A stretch of 64,000 bases of DNA from Dromiciops gliroides (taxonomy: Eukaryota > Chordata > Mammalia > Microbiotheria > Microbiotheriidae). The notes beneath the pieces were generated by a model. It was not told the DNA's origin. It searched no databases and saw only the letters and a list, made by a program, of their open reading frames with translations. The stretch spans positions 98,903,645 to 98,967,644 of the forward strand of contig NC_057862.1 in the NCBI RefSeq assembly GCF_019393635.1, read 5' to 3'. The position numbers and the translations under genes are program-made. Positions 45,898 to 57,834 of the stretch are shown piece after piece. How positions within the stretch are numbered: position 1 is the stretch's first letter; every line of letters starts with the position of its first letter.

Positions 45898-45984
45898 TTG
45901 TATGACTTGAGTTTTATTTTATATATATATATATATATACTAATATAGCACTGTATAATTCATAAATAGGGGGATTATGTTGCT

Positions 45985-46235
45985 CTAGGTGGCAAAGTGG
46001 GAACAGCAGAGTACCTGGAATCTGGAAGACCTGAGTTCAAATTCAGCCTCAGACACTTACTAGTTATGTGACCCTGAATAAGTCATTTAACCACCGTCTG
46101 CTTCAGTTTCCCCTTCTATAAAATGAGGGTGATGATAGTCCCTACTTTTCAGGGTTGGTGTGAGGATAAAAGGAGATGATATTTATAAAGGCCTTTGAAA
46201 ACCATAAAGTAGTACATTTAATGCTAGCTATTATG
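45985..46235 (+). mobile_element. MIR/CORE-SINE, near full length
   Basis: aggtggcaaagtgggaac head, CORE, agtttccccttctataaaat, then ggttggtgtgaggataaaag and ctagctattatg. A (ta)n run at 45920-45940 precedes it. Confidence 0.8.
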
Positions 46236-46394
46236 ATATTGAAACTGCTGTGCTCAAAATATTTTACTGATGGGGTTCAAAATCTTAAGTGTGGAATTGA
46301 GTGGTCTAGATATCTCTATTTCTATGCCTCTTTAGGAATGAAGAAACTTTTCCTTACATTTCCTTTCATTGGCAACACATTGTTCCCCCCCATA

Positions 46395-46445
46395 AACACA
46401 CACACACACACACACCCCTATACTCACAACTATGCACACCCCACC
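46395..46445. repeat. CA-rich microsatellite
   Basis: acacacacacacacac then imperfect cacc units. Confidence 0.9.
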
Positions 46446-46639
46446 CCACAGGACCCACATTAATAATTTTACATTTAGTTTTTTTTATCTCGTTCAAGGC
46501 ATATCCCACCTATAATTATCTTATGATTTATTTGTTATTATTCATTATTTGTCCATTATTTATCTACTAAGGAGTTACTTAAAAGTGTTATCAAGGGGAT
46601 CAATTTCTTTATGATTTTAGAGTCTAATTGATTGGAGAT

Positions 46640-47060
46640 AGCAAAAGCACAGAATCCCTAAACTGAAGAGATGGACAAGATCTCAAAGATCATGTAGTAC
46701 AACCCATCAGGAATCCCTCCCTGGAACATTCTTGAGAATCGGTCATATAACTTTTGCATGGAGACTTCCAGGGAGAGGGAAGCCACTACCTCCCAGGGCA
46801 GCACATTCCACTTCTGAATAGCTCTAATTGTAAGCTTGCACATAGTAGGCATTTCATTTTTTCCTTACATCAAACTGAAGCCTGCCATTCTGCAACTTAC
46901 GTCCCTTCTCCTTGTCCTTAATGACCAAGCACATCAAGTCGAATCTCTTTTCCACTCAAGGGTTCTTCAAGATCTTTGCAGACAAGTATCCAGTTCCTCT
47001 ATCCTCAAATTTCCACCTATCCCATCCCCAAATTTCAGACAGCTGCTATTTGATCCATAA
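46640..47060 (-). mobile_element. CR1/L3-like LINE fragment, antisense
   Basis: gacaagatctcaaagatcat, gtagtacaacccatcagg, cagggcagcacattccactt, aaactgaagcctgccattct: antisense CR1 phrases, same family as 12121-13145. Confidence 0.6.
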
Positions 47061-47865
47061 GGGTTTGGAATCTTCACATCAATAATATGTTGAGAAATCA
47101 AGCCAACCAACACCAAGATAATACTTACTGGAAGCTGGGCTGCCCTTGTAAGTGTTCTTCAGAAATTCCACTTGATCCCAGGTCTCCACAACTCACTCTT
47201 AAGGGTACTCCTTACTATTGCTGTGTAGTTCCAGTAATGAAATCATGATTAAGCACAATCTCTGTCTGAAATCTGAGTCAAAGGGATTTTCCAAGCCAGC
47301 ACCTTCCTGAGGGCTTACTCTGGCCACAAGCCTGAGCGAAAAAGAAAGTTAAATCAAGGGGATTCACCTCTGTACTGGCTTGACATGTGACTCTGAAGAG
47401 TTCCCTGTAAACTTCTCGATACAAAAAGAAAGTTGTCACCCATGGTCTTTTTTTTCCTTCTTTTTTCTTTCTTCTTTTTCTTTGAATCAAATCTGATTAC
47501 ACACCCAGTCTTGAATTTCTGCAGGAACTACTCTGGTGGAGATTTCTTCCTTTCATTTAACACTTCTCACCCAAATGGCTCAATGAAGGAACTTTTAACT
47601 CTTTTCATGCACTTAGGGAGAAAGCAGTGAGGACTGCTAGTTGGAAGGTGGGAAAAGTACGAGAGACCTTGTGTACTGTACACACCCATACCCACACCCA
47701 CACTCACATGTCCCTCGTGTAGTTTTCAGGAACTTTTTTTTTAATTAATGCACAATGGGGTTTTTCCCATCAGGGTTAAAAGGTAGCAGAGATAAGCATG
47801 ATTTCCTAAAGCATTTTCCAGTAATCCCTGAAAGGCACACAGACTACAGAAAATGTCAGCTTTGT
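47061..47865. other. no gene seen
   Basis: A T/C-rich patch at 47446-47482 and a ccacac-rich patch at 47680-47710. No exon of CASP7 recognised. Confidence 0.45.
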
Positions 47866-47875
47866 AAAAGTTCTA

Positions 47876-48030
47876 AGGGGCAGCTAGGTGGCGCAGTGGA
47901 TAGAGCACCGACTCTGGATTCAGGAGTACCTGAGTTCATATCTGGCCTCAGACACTTAACACTTACTAGCTGTGTGACCCTGGGCAAGTCACTTAACCCC
48001 AATTGCCTCACTAAAATAAATAAATAAATA
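47876..48030 (+). mobile_element. WSINE1-like CORE-SINE with target-site duplication
   Basis: ggcagctaggtggcgcagtg head, ccccaattgcctcac end, (aaat)n tail. Duplication aaaagttcta at 47866-47875 and 48031-48040. Confidence 0.95.
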
Positions 48031-48309
48031 AAAAGTTCTATAGTTTGGGTATCTCTGGAGCATCAGAAAGATGTTTAGGCGAGAGACGTTAAAGTAATCT
48101 GAAGACTGGGTTTGACTTGATTTCTGCAGGGAAGTGCATTGAAATAGAACTGTCCTGCTCCATCCCCCCACCCCCAAATTCAATCTTTTGTATAAAAGAC
48201 TGCCTGGTATTAGGGAAAGAACACTAACTTGGGATCAAACTCGAGTTTTCTAGTCCAATCCCCTCATTTTAGTGATGAACAAACTTAGACTTTTAGATAG
48301 GAATTGACT

Positions 48310-48655
48310 GGTTGCACCTCTATCCCTTTGCCCAAGCTGTGCCCCATGCCTAGAACACACTCCTTGCCTCTGAGACTCCTTTGTTTCCTGCAAGGCTCAA
48401 TTTGTGTCTCTTTTCTACATGAGGCCTTTCCTAACCCTCCCCTCTCCCTAGGTGTTAATGCCTCCCCCCCAAAAATAATTTGTTTTTTGTTTGAATGTTT
48501 TTTGGCTATCCTTACCTATGAATATGTTGTTTTCTACTGAGTAAACTCCTGGAGGTTAGGGACTGTTTTGTTTTTTGTCTTTGTATCTCCAGCACTTACC
48601 ACAGGGCCTGCCGTGTATTAGGTCCTTTATGAGTGTTTACTGAATATTGAACAAT
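48310..48655 (+). mobile_element. L2-clade LINE 3' end
   Basis: gcccaagctgtgccccatgc, tacatgaggcctttcctaac, cctggaggttagggactg, ccagcacttaccacaggg, gtgtttactgaatattga. Confidence 0.75.
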
Positions 48656-49250
48656 CATTCAATTAATATTTATTAAATGCCTACTATGTACTATGTACAT
48701 ACACTGTGCTAAATGCTGAGGATTCAGAAAAGGGCAAAAGACTATCCCTTCCTTCAAGGAGCTTATTGTTTAATGGGAGAGACGATATGCAAATAAATAC
48801 ATGCAAAGTAAGTTATATATGCACATATATACATACATAAATGTTGTTCAGTTCTTTTTCAGTTGTGTCTGACACTTTCTGATCCGATTTGGGTTTTTTT
48901 TTTTTGGCAAATATACTGGAGTGGTTTGCCATTTCCTTCTTTCATTTTACAAATGAGGAAACCGAGGCAAACAAGGTTAAGTGACTTGCCCAGGGTCACG
49001 GAGCTGGTAAGTGTCTGAGGCCAGATTTTAACTCAGGAAGATGAGTCATCCTGATTCTAAACCGGGCACTCTATCCACTGTGCCACCCAGTTGCCTACAA
49101 GATAAATAGGAAATAATTAACAGAGGCAAGGCACTAGAATTAAGAGGGCCTGGAGAAGGCTTCCAGTCAAAGATGGAATTTTAATTGGGATTTAAAGTAA
49201 GCTAGGGAGGTCAGTAGTTGAAGTGGAGGAGGGAGAGCATTTCAGGCATG
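48656..49250 (-). mobile_element. L2/CR1-type repeat (antisense type) split by a Mar1-like SINE
   Basis: aatatttattaaatgcctac, tgctaaatgctgaggattc, caaggagcttattgtttaat, then after the SINE ataaataggaaataatta and ggtcagtagttgaagtggag. Confidence 0.75.
48841..49095 (-). mobile_element. Mar1-like CORE-SINE
   Basis: gttgttcagttctttttcag tail, gatactggagtggtttgcc-like centre, gaggaaaccgaggcaaac, CORE, gccacccagttgcc head. Confidence 0.9.
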
Positions 49251-49284
49251 GGAGATAGCCAGAGAAATGTAACATTAAATTCCT

Positions 49285-49440
49285 TGTTTCAGCACTACTT
49301 GCTATTGGATCTTGGGCAAATCTTTTAACCTCTCTAAGCTTCAGTTTCCTAACTATCATAGGGGGCTAATAAAAATGAAGTCAGTATTTTGCAAACTTTG
49401 GAAAAGCCATAGATGTGAATTTTTATTAAAAGACTTATTA
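49285..49440 (+). mobile_element. MIR-type SINE, old
   Basis: tggatcttgggcaaatctt, taacctctctaagcttcag, tttcctaactatcatagg. Confidence 0.65.
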
Positions 49441-49839
49441 GAAAAAAACAAAAACCAAAAGACTTATTAGAAGTCTTTCATCTTACTCTTTCACACTATG
49501 ATAGTTCCTTTTATTTGACAACATTAGTCAAGATGAATTTAAGTAGCATTTATGACTTTGTTGGTTATTATATGCCAGGGACAGAAAGTAGAAATTTTCA
49601 TTTCTAATTTTCTAATTTAAAAAGGAAAAGAAAACATCCCTGGGCTATGATTTCATGATTGTTTCTCTAGGTCTAACATGTAACTTTTTAATTAAATTGA
49701 GGAAACATTCTCTACCATCTTTCCATTTATTTCTTGGCAAAGAATAGTAAGAGATCCAAATTACAGGATGAAAAGGGGCAGGGTACAGAGACAATGGAAT
49801 ATAAGGTTTCATCTTATAAACCTGGTGCAATTTATTTAT

Positions 49840-49985
49840 TTATCTTTTTGCAGAGCAATGAGGGTTAAGTGACTTGCCCAAGGTCACACAGCTAGTTAAG
49901 CGTCAAGTGTCTGAGGCTGGATTTGAACTCAGGTCCTCCTGAATCCAGAGCCAGAGCTTTATCCACTACGCCGCCTAGCTGCCCC
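49840..49985 (-). mobile_element. WSINE1-like CORE-SINE
   Basis: Antisense copy with (attt)n tail at 49829-49840. Head cgccgcctagctgcccc. Confidence 0.92.
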
Positions 49986-50725
49986 CTGCAACTTTTACCT
50001 TGTAAATGTGCATCACTTCCAGACTTTGATTAGATCAGTTGCATTCAAAAGGACCAGGATATTCAGCCAGAGAGGTGGAGACAAGAGATTTGGCATTAGG
50101 CCCTGGGATTGCCTTGGTGAGGGTTTAAGGGTAGAGGAATTCGTTTGTGGAGTCATTTGACAAGATATGAAGGAAGAACTTCACCATTAAAGAGTTTGCC
50201 TTTTGCCCTTTACTTTGTACGTTTTAGAGAGTGAAGCAAATCCCCACTACCATCAGAAGGGATTTTCTCTTTCCTCTCCACCATCACCGTCAGTGGTTTC
50301 TTATTTTAGAGGCATATGACAAGGAGTCTAGTCAAATCGAAGAAAGATATTATAAGTCTGGCACCTGGAACTGGGTCCTGTTTGAGAAATGGTAGGCCCA
50401 GAGCTGAGATTCCTAACAGTTCTAAGATAGGACCTCTTGTTCTTTCTGAAAGTGCAAAGAAGTAGGCCAGACCAGGATTTCAGCTATGTTCAAAGCTGAA
50501 GCTAATGAACAAGCATCCATGAGAGTAGCATCTGGTTTCATCCAGTTGTGTCTTAGGAGAAGGGGAAGGCCATGAAGAATTTTACTGCTTCAGTAGGAGT
50601 TTTTCTTCCTTCCACATGCCTTTCCAATTGTTAACACTAGATGTGTCTAATTTTCTCGATGTTACTGTGTCTTTGTGGGAGGGTGTCCCAGGTTTATGGG
50701 GGAGTTGTAGCATTGCTACTATTTT
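49986..50725. other. no gene seen
   Basis: Unique-looking DNA. No repeat or coding exon recognised. Confidence 0.4.
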
Positions 50726-50733
50726 GACTATGC

Positions 50734-50734
<1 letters not shown>

Positions 50735-50809
<75 letters not shown>

Positions 50810-50940
50810 TGTGGGGCAATGAGGGTTAAGTGACTTGCCCAGGGTCACACAGCTAGTAAGTGTCAAGTGTCTGAGGCCAGATTTGAACTCAGGTCTTCTT
50901 GAATCCAGGGCTTTATCCACTGCACCACCTAGCTGCCCCC
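50735..50940 (-). mobile_element. WSINE1-like CORE-SINE whose tail became a (CTTT)n microsatellite
   Basis: The A-tail position (low coordinate) is about 75 bases of ctttctttcttt units. The body then follows, with a short deletion in the head. Duplication gactatgct at 50726-50734 and 50941-50949. Confidence 0.95.
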
Positions 50941-50949
50941 GACTATGCT

Positions 50950-52059
50950 GTTTCAATAAAAGACTTTACCTTGACATTTATGAGTTGTCTAATTGCATAT
51001 TCTGGCTGAATTGAATAAAGGTAAGCAGACAGGTAGGGGCTACTGAGTTGTGGTTATAGGAATGGGTAAGACTTTGAACCTGGGTTGTTGTCCTTTGAGA
51101 ACCTAACCTGCAAATGTAGCTCTGTTACCTTCCTTTTCACTCTGTCAATTTTACTCTGTAGTTTACTCTGTAATTACTCTGTAATTTCATTAAGAAGGGA
51201 CTCAGAGATGGACCCACTGTCTGTTGTCCAAAGACCAACCAGCCTAGCTAGCTAAATTCTTTGCTTATTACTAGGTTTGCCACAGGATGAATTTTTTTGA
51301 CTGCAGCAACTCTCCAAGATCATTTATTGAAGAGGGAGCATTGAAAAGGTCTGAGGTGGAACATGGGCGAAGGTCCCAAAGGGAAATGGGAAGCGGTGAC
51401 AATGAGCCATTGGCATAGGAAGGCAACTTGAATCAGAGATCCAAGAAGTTGATGAAAAGCTTCAGCTACTGCCTGATCTTTCCCTGAAAAGATATTGCTT
51501 CTACACACTCATCCATGTATCTACTTAAGGTTCTGCAGATACTTCTGTTTCTGTTTTAAACCTGACCTGAAAATACATAAAGCCAAACCAAGATATTGCT
51601 TTAGTGCCCTGGCTCCAATGGGAGCCTACTCAGGTTGGCAGTCCTACAATCAATACATCATAATGATCTCTTTAAGATAATAAGAATTTTCCCATTTCAC
51701 TTGCCAAGTTGGTAGAGACATCACCTCTTGCCATTTCCAGAAACCTTTTTTAAAAAATTTCCGATTGGCATGTCTCCACACCCATATAGGCACCAACCTA
51801 TCTTCAGGTGTCTGAAAGAACAAAGAAATGCCTTTAAACTTCGTTCAGGAAATATCCTGTCTAATGACCTTAACCCTCACCAGGAACAATCTCCTTTTGT
51901 TTGGATTCCAGAAATTCCCAATGATGAGAGTCAACACCATGCTCCAGGAGAGCCCCCTTTTCAGAATGAGGCCATCACCACTTCCAGATTCTTATCATCT
52001 TGTCAATGACTTGAAAGGAAGTCCTCTCCCTGTCTTTTAACCCAACCTCTCAGATTGCA
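50950..52059. other. no gene seen; possible minus-strand poly(A) signal
   Basis: On the minus strand ttcaataaatgatctt at about 51317-51332 is a possible polyadenylation site. It could belong to the 3' UTR of the gene expected upstream (CASP7 by human synteny). No coding exon of it was seen, so this is only a hint. Confidence 0.25.
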
Positions 52060-52190
52060 GAATTAAAGGATATTTGAGCTGGATAGGGCTTTAAAGAAAT
52101 TTGCCTGCTCTAAGGTGACATCTTACTGATGCCAAAAGACATGCCCAAGGTCACACAACTAATGACTAGTGGACGTAGGGCTGGAAATCA
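52060..52190 (-). mobile_element. THER/MIR-type SINE
   Basis: gagctggatagggctttaa, gacatgcccaaggtcacac, actaatgactagtgg. Confidence 0.65.
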
Positions 52191-52194
52191 GGGT

Positions 52195-52395
52195 TGTTTT
52201 AATTTGTATTTCTTTTATTATTAATGGTTTAGAACATTGAAAAAAATATTGATAGTTTGCTTGGGGTTTTTTTGAGAGCTGATTATTCATATCCTTTGGC
52301 CATTTATCTATTGAGGAATGGCTCTTTTGTCAGATAGTTGTTATCAATTCCCTATATATATATTGGATATCAGACCTTTATTAGAGAAATTTGCC
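52195..52395 (-). mobile_element. L1 ORF2-end fragment (copy 1 of the block)
   Basis: Antisense: tttgtatttcttttattat, cctttggccatttatctattg, gaggaatggctcttttg, tatcagacctttattagag. At 52397 the sequence jumps back to an L1 position already passed, so a second copy starts there. Confidence 0.8.
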
Positions 52396-53011
52396 TTGGG
52401 GCATAGACCTAGTAGTGGTATTTTTGGGCCAAAAGGTATGTACAGTTTTATAGCCCTTTGGGCATAGTTCCAAATTGTTCTTCAGAATGGTTAGACTAGT
52501 TCACACCACCACCAATGCTGCATTATTGTTCCAATTTTTCCACATCCTCTACAGCATTTGTCATTTTACTTTTCTGCATGTTAGTCAATCTCATGGGTTT
52601 AAGGTGGTACTTTAGAGTTGTTTTCATTTGTATTTCTCTAATTAATAGTACTTTGGATCATTTCATATGACTCAATAGTTTTGATTTCTTTCTCTGAAAA
52701 CTGTCTGTTCAAATTTTTTTTACCTCTTACCAACTGGAGGAACAGTTCTTATTTTTATATATTTGGCTCAGTTCTCTATATTTTTTGAGAAATGAGACCA
52801 CCAGAGAAATTTGGTATAAATACTACACACCCCCACACCCTCCAGTTTTCTGTTGTCGTTGTTGTTTTTTCTAATTCTGGCTGCATTGGTTTTGTTTGCA
52901 CAAAAACTTTAAAATTTTTTGTAACAAAAATTATTCATTTTACCTCTTGTGAACTTCTCTCTCATTTGGTTATGAAACCTCCTAGCCATAGATTTGATAG
53001 GTCATTTCTTT

Positions 53012-53210
53012 TTCCCCCAAACATTTTAATTTAAAGTTTGTTTTTGTTTTCTTTTTTTAAAAAAAATAATAAACATTTTTATTTAAAGTTTTGAGTTCCA
53101 AATTCTATCCCTCCTTACTTCCCTCTCCTCTCCCCTCCCTGAGGCAATAAGCAATCAGATATAGGTTGTACATGTGCAATTATATAAAACATTTCCATAT
53201 TAGTCATTTT
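53012..53210 (-). mobile_element. nested 5'-truncated L1 3' end (first)
   Basis: T/A-rich tail at left, then tttgagttccaaattc, C-rich ccctctcctctcccctcc and aatcagatataggttgtaca. Diverged duplication gataggtcatttcttt / gacaggtaatttcttt at 52996-53011 and 53211-53226. Confidence 0.85.
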
Positions 53211-53489
53211 GACAGGTAATTTCTTTCATCCTCCTCCAACTTGCTTATAATATCCCTTTTATCTAAATCATGTGCTCATTTTTAATTTATCTTGGTATAC
53301 GGTATGAGATATTGATCTATGCTTAGTCTCTGCCAGACTTTCCAATTTTTCTAGAAGTTTTTGTCAAATAGTGAGTTCTTATCCCAATATGTGGGATCTT
53401 TGGGTTTAGCAAATACTGGGTTACTGTTCTCATTTGCTTCTGTATATTGTGTACCTAATCTACTACATTGATCAGCCACTCTCTTTCTT

Positions 53490-53608
53490 TTTTTTTTAAA
53501 TTATAAAAGTATTTTATTATTTTCCAGTTACATGTAGAGATAGTTTTCAACATTTGCTTTTATAAGATTTCTAATTTCAAATTTTTCTCCCTCCCCCCCT
53601 CCGCAAGA
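53490..53608 (-). mobile_element. nested 5'-truncated L1 3' end (second)
   Basis: T-rich tail, tattttattattttccagtt, acatgtagagatagttttca, C-rich tract. Duplication gccactctctttct / gccactctatttct at about 53476-53489 and 53609-53622. Confidence 0.88.
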
Positions 53609-54424
53609 GCCACTCTATTTCTTATCCAGTACCAAATTGTTTTGATGGCTACCCCTTTGTAATAGTTTGAAATCTGGTACTGCTAGGTCCCCTTCCTTCA
53701 CATTTAAAAAAAAAATGATTCCCTTAATATTCTTGACCTTTTGTTCCTCCAGATGAATTTTGTTATTATTTTCTCTAGCTCCATAAAATAATTCATTGGT
53801 GGTTTGATTAGTATGGTACTGAATAAGTAAATTAATTTAGCTAGAATTGTCATTTCTATTATATTTGCTTAACCTACCCATGAGCAATTAATATTTCTGC
53901 AATTTTTGTGTCTATCTTTATTTGTGCAAAAAATGTTTTGAAATTGTGTTCATATGGTTCCTGTGCTTGTCTTGGGGGGTAGAGTCCCAAGTATTTTATA
54001 TTATGTGCAGTTATTTTAAGTGAAATGTCTCTTTTAATCTCTCCTTGATGGTTTTTGTTGGTAATATATACTCACTGGTTTCATTTCTGCAAAAGCTTTT
54101 CAATATTATTTACTCAAAAGTATTCATTTCATCTTTTATTATCATCTCTTGTTTAGTTAACAACTTCTTTAGTCAAGAATTACTTGTTTAGTAGTTTAGT
54201 CAAGGGCTCTTCTATTATCTATAGTTATGAAAAAACATAACCTTTTCTTCTCTTTTAGTCTGTTTCATTTTTAAGAGTTTATTGTGCTATAAGATGTGAG
54301 ATATTGATTTAACTTTAATTTCTTCCAGACTGCTTTCCCTTTCTCCTAGCAGATTTTGTCAAATAAACAGTCTCACAGTAATGGATGTCTGTGTCTTTAG
54401 ACAGCTCTTATACTATTGTGGTAC

Positions 54425-54596
54425 TGGGACATCTCAGTGGTGCAGTGGGTAGAATGCAGACCCTGGAGTCAGGGGAACCTGAGTTCAAATTTGACCTCAG
54501 ACACTTACTAGCTCTGTGACTCTAGGCAAGGCACTTAACCCTATTTTCCTCAGTTTCCTTATCTGTAAAATGAGAAAGAAATAGCAAACCACTAAC
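54425..54596 (+). mobile_element. Mar1-like CORE-SINE, 3' truncated
   Basis: gtggtgcagtgggtagaatg head, CORE, cctcagtttccttatctg, atgagaaagaaatagcaaac. Inserted into L1 copy 3. Confidence 0.88.
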
Positions 54597-55742
54597 TCCT
54601 ACCAAATAGTTTTAATGATTACTGCTTTGGAGTATAATCTGAGATCCAGGAGTCCTAAGCTTCCTTCCTTTCCACTTAAAAAAAACCCAAAAACTTTTTT
54701 GGTATTCTTTTGTTCCTCCACATGAATTTTATCATTAGGTTGCCTAGTTCTGGAAAGTAACTCTTTGGTGCTTTGATTGGTATAGCTCTAGATTTGTAAA
54801 TTAATTTAGCTAATATTTTCATTTTAAATATATTAGGTAGCCCAACAGTGAATAACTGATATATCTAAAATTATTTATCTTCCTTTCCTTTATTTCTAAA
54901 AAAGTGTTTTGTAACTGTATTCATAGAATTCTCATACATATCTTAATAGATGGACTACTAACTATTTTACACATTCTGTAGTTACTTTGAATGGGATTTC
55001 TTTTTCTACCTTTTCCTACTGGATTTTGTTGGTAATTTATAGAAAAGCTAATAATTTTATGGGTATATTTTGTATACTGCTACTTTACTGAAATTATTGT
55101 TTAAATTATTTTTTAGTTATCTATCCAGGCTTCCCTAAGTTTACCATCAGATTATCTGCAAACACTGATAGTTTTATTTATTTGCCTCTGCTTATCCCCT
55201 CTCTAGTTGTATGCAATTGCTCTCATTTCTAGAACTATATCAAATAATAATAGTGATAATGGGCATTCTTGCTTTATCTGTAATTTTATTGGAACAGCCT
55301 CTAGGATTTCTCTAGTGGTTTTAAATAGATACTGTTTACTACATTTTACTATGCTTTTAAAAGTTCTTAACATAAATAGGTTTTATATTTCATCAAAAGC
55401 CTTTTCTACATCAACTGATATAATGATGGGATTTTAATTTGGGGGTTATTCATATAATCTCTTGTAAGCATAATTTTGAACTAACCCTGCATTCTTGGCA
55501 TAAAGCCAACATGGTCATCATGTATTATTTTTAAAAATATGTTCTTGTGGCCTTTTTTTGCCAATAGTTTATTCAATACTATTGCATTGATATTTCTTAG
55601 AAATATTGGTATATAATTTCCTCTCTCTTCTTCATCTCTTCCTGGTTTAGGTATCAGAACCATATTTGTCTCATGTAAGTTGTTTTGTAGGATTCCTTTA
55701 TTTTTCTAAAAAAATTGTGCACTGTTATAGTCAACTGTTTTT

Positions 55743-55904
55743 TTTTGTTTTGTTTTGTTTTGTTTTTTAGTGAGGCAATTGGGGTTAAGTGACTTGCCCA
55801 GGGTCACACAGCTAGTAAGTGTTTAGTGTCTGAGGCCAGATTTGAACCCAGGTCCTCCTGACTCCAGGGCCGGTACTCTATCCACTGCACTACCTAGCTG
55901 CCCC
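55743..55904 (-). mobile_element. WSINE1-like CORE-SINE with target-site duplication
   Basis: (ttttg)n tail, caattgggg subtype. Perfect 16-base duplication atagtcaactgttttt at 55727-55742 and 55905-55920. Confidence 0.96.
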
Positions 55905-56300
55905 ATAGTCAACTGTTTTTTGAATATGATGAAATTCAATTATAAATTCATCTCACCTGAAGTTCTTTTTTATTTATAGCTTGTTTAATTTCTTTTTCTG
56001 GGATTCAGTAATTAAATTCTCTATTTCTTTTTCTGTTAATATGCGTATTTTATATTTTTTGTAAATATTTATCCATTTTATATATTGGTTTTGTTGGCAT
56101 AGAAATAAGCAAAAGGTTCTAATAATGTCTATTTATTCATCTGTTGTGAATTCTCTCTTTTTAAAAAAACAAAATTAGCTAATTTTGTTTATTAGGTTTT
56201 TTAAAAGCTTCTACTTTTATTTATTAGTTTAATATTTTCCCTGATTTTCTCTTTTTTATAATGTCTATTTTTACTGTTGACCTGTTTGAGATCGTGATTA

Positions 56301-57530
56301 CCACTCCTGTTTTTTTTAATTTTCCTGAGGCATAATAAATTTTGTTCCAGTACTCATTTTAATCATGCGAATGTTTCAAATACATTTTTTGTAAACAACA
56401 CATTGTTAGATTCTTCTTTTGAATCTATTCTGCTACCTCTTTCAACTTCATTGATGTTAATTGCCATCACATTCATAGTTATGACTGTTAATTGTCTTTC
56501 CCCCTCAACTCTATTCTGAAAATTTTTCCTTTCTTTGCTCCTGGAATCCCTCTTTACAAAGAAAGAGTCAGTGGGGGATGCAATCAACCCTAGTGATCTA
56601 TGATTGAAATGGTCTCATTCTATTCATCTCTCCTTTCTTCAGGCAGTCCAGAGTGGAATGGATTAGGGGGTTAGAACATGTTCACACATCCTTTGCCCAT
56701 TTCAAATAAGAAAGTTTCATCAGATACCTAATTTGCCCATCCCCTCCTCCATGTTTGTTTACTCTTTTCCTTGCATCCCCTAATTAGTAGAAACAATAAG
56801 TTTCTCCCTCTTCCTCTTTCCTTTCTTTCCTGATGTACCCACTACTTTCTTTTACCTCTGGTCCTGAATATTTCTTCTATTCTTTTTGTACCTTTGTGAC
56901 TGCTAAGCTTAGTGAGGCTCTGAAGAGACACTTGTATCTTTCTTTTTACTCTATCAAAATGTAAATACTACATTTCTCTTATTTCCTGCATTTGCATTTC
57001 AAAGATTCTACTCGGTTCTGGTTTTTTCATCAGGAATTCTTGAAAGTCTTTTTATTCCAATTAAAGGTCAATTTCTCCCCACAGGATTTTACACAGCTTT
57101 ACAGGTTACATGTCTCTTGGCTAGAAGCCTTTATAGTTTGCCGTACAGTATGTTTTTCAAGAATTCCTTTCCTTTCTAGTACTTTGAGCACAGTCCTCTG
57201 TGATACTGACTATGGTTCTTTGTTACTTGAATTTTGTTTTACTTTTTCTTGGCATTTAGTTTTCTTTGAACTGGAGGCTCTAGATTTCAGCTGTGACACT
57301 CTTGGCAATTTGAGGTTTCCTTCAGAAGGTGACGGATGTATTCTCTCAAAATTTAATTTGCCCTCTGGACCTAATCTGGTTCTGTTTGATGATTTCTTGA
57401 AATACAGTATCCAGATTTTTTGTGTGGTTACTTTTCAGGGTGATTAATGATTCTTGAATAATCTCTCCTCAACCTGTTTTACAGGTCAGTTTTTTTGGAT
57501 AGAGAACATCTTGTTAAAAGAAAGTATTTG
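56301..57530 (-). mobile_element. L1/HAL1-like ORF1-side sequence, antisense
   Basis: 56992-57480 reads like antisense HAL1/L1 ORF1 of marsupials: ctcggttctggttttttcat, gaattcttgaaagtcttttt, gcaatttgaggtttccttc, gatgatttcttgaaatacag. The 151-codon plus-strand frame here is the wrong strand. 56301-56990 is less certain. Confidence 0.55.
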
Positions 57531-57669
57531 TTTGGACTTTGCCTTCAAAAATGAAGCAAACTCAGGTAGAGAAAATTAAAAAGAGTTTATTTAAAAACAC
57601 CAAGGCTGAGACAATTTGGTGGGATGGCCATGAGGGACCAATGTAGGCCTCAAACTACTAACTACTTCT

Positions 57670-57822
57670 TCCTCTTTTTTTTTTTTTTCTGGGCAATGAG
57701 GGTTAAGTGACTTGCCTAGGGTCATACAGCTAATAAGTATCATGTGTCTGAGGTCATATTTGAACTCAGGTACTCTTGAATGCAGGGCTGCTGCTTTATC
57801 CACTGTGCCACCTAGCTGCCCC
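57670..57822 (-). mobile_element. WSINE1-like CORE-SINE with target-site duplication
   Basis: More diverged than most copies (cctagggtcatacagctaat). Perfect duplication ctaactacttct at 57658-57669 and 57823-57834. Confidence 0.94.
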
Positions 57823-57834
57823 CTAACTACTTCT

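Larger units (their letters stand above)
52397..54236 (-). mobile_element. L1 ORF2 fragment (copy 2 of the block), with two nested L1 tails
   Basis: Antisense ORF2 in order: gacctagtagtggtatttt, ggcatagttccaaattgttc, gtttgcacaaaaacttt, gccagactttccaattttt, ccagtaccaaattgttttga, cctacccatgagcaattaa. It is interrupted at 53012-53210 and 53490-53608. Inactive. Confidence 0.85.
54237..56300 (-). mobile_element. L1 ORF2 fragment (copy 3 of the block) with RT domain remnant
   Basis: Repeats positions already covered by copy 2 (gatgtgagatattgattt; actgctttggagtataatc) and then runs further into the reverse transcriptase. The minus strand at 55481-55663 reads MVLIPKPGRDEEERGNYIPI, then NINAIVLNKLLA, HDDHVGFMP-MQG, the L1 RT start. 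Broken by SINEs at 54425-54596 and 55743-55904. Confidence 0.88.

Noticed and set aside
50582..50956. 124-codon minus frame with GGAVDKAL...LRHLTLTSCVTLGKSLNPH, recurring more than ten times in the window
   Set aside because: The recurring peptide is the translation of the WSINE1-like SINE in one frame; the rest is the (AAAG)n tail.
56992..57447. 151-codon plus-strand frame
   Set aside because: Antisense to L1/HAL1-like sequence; no domain in this frame.
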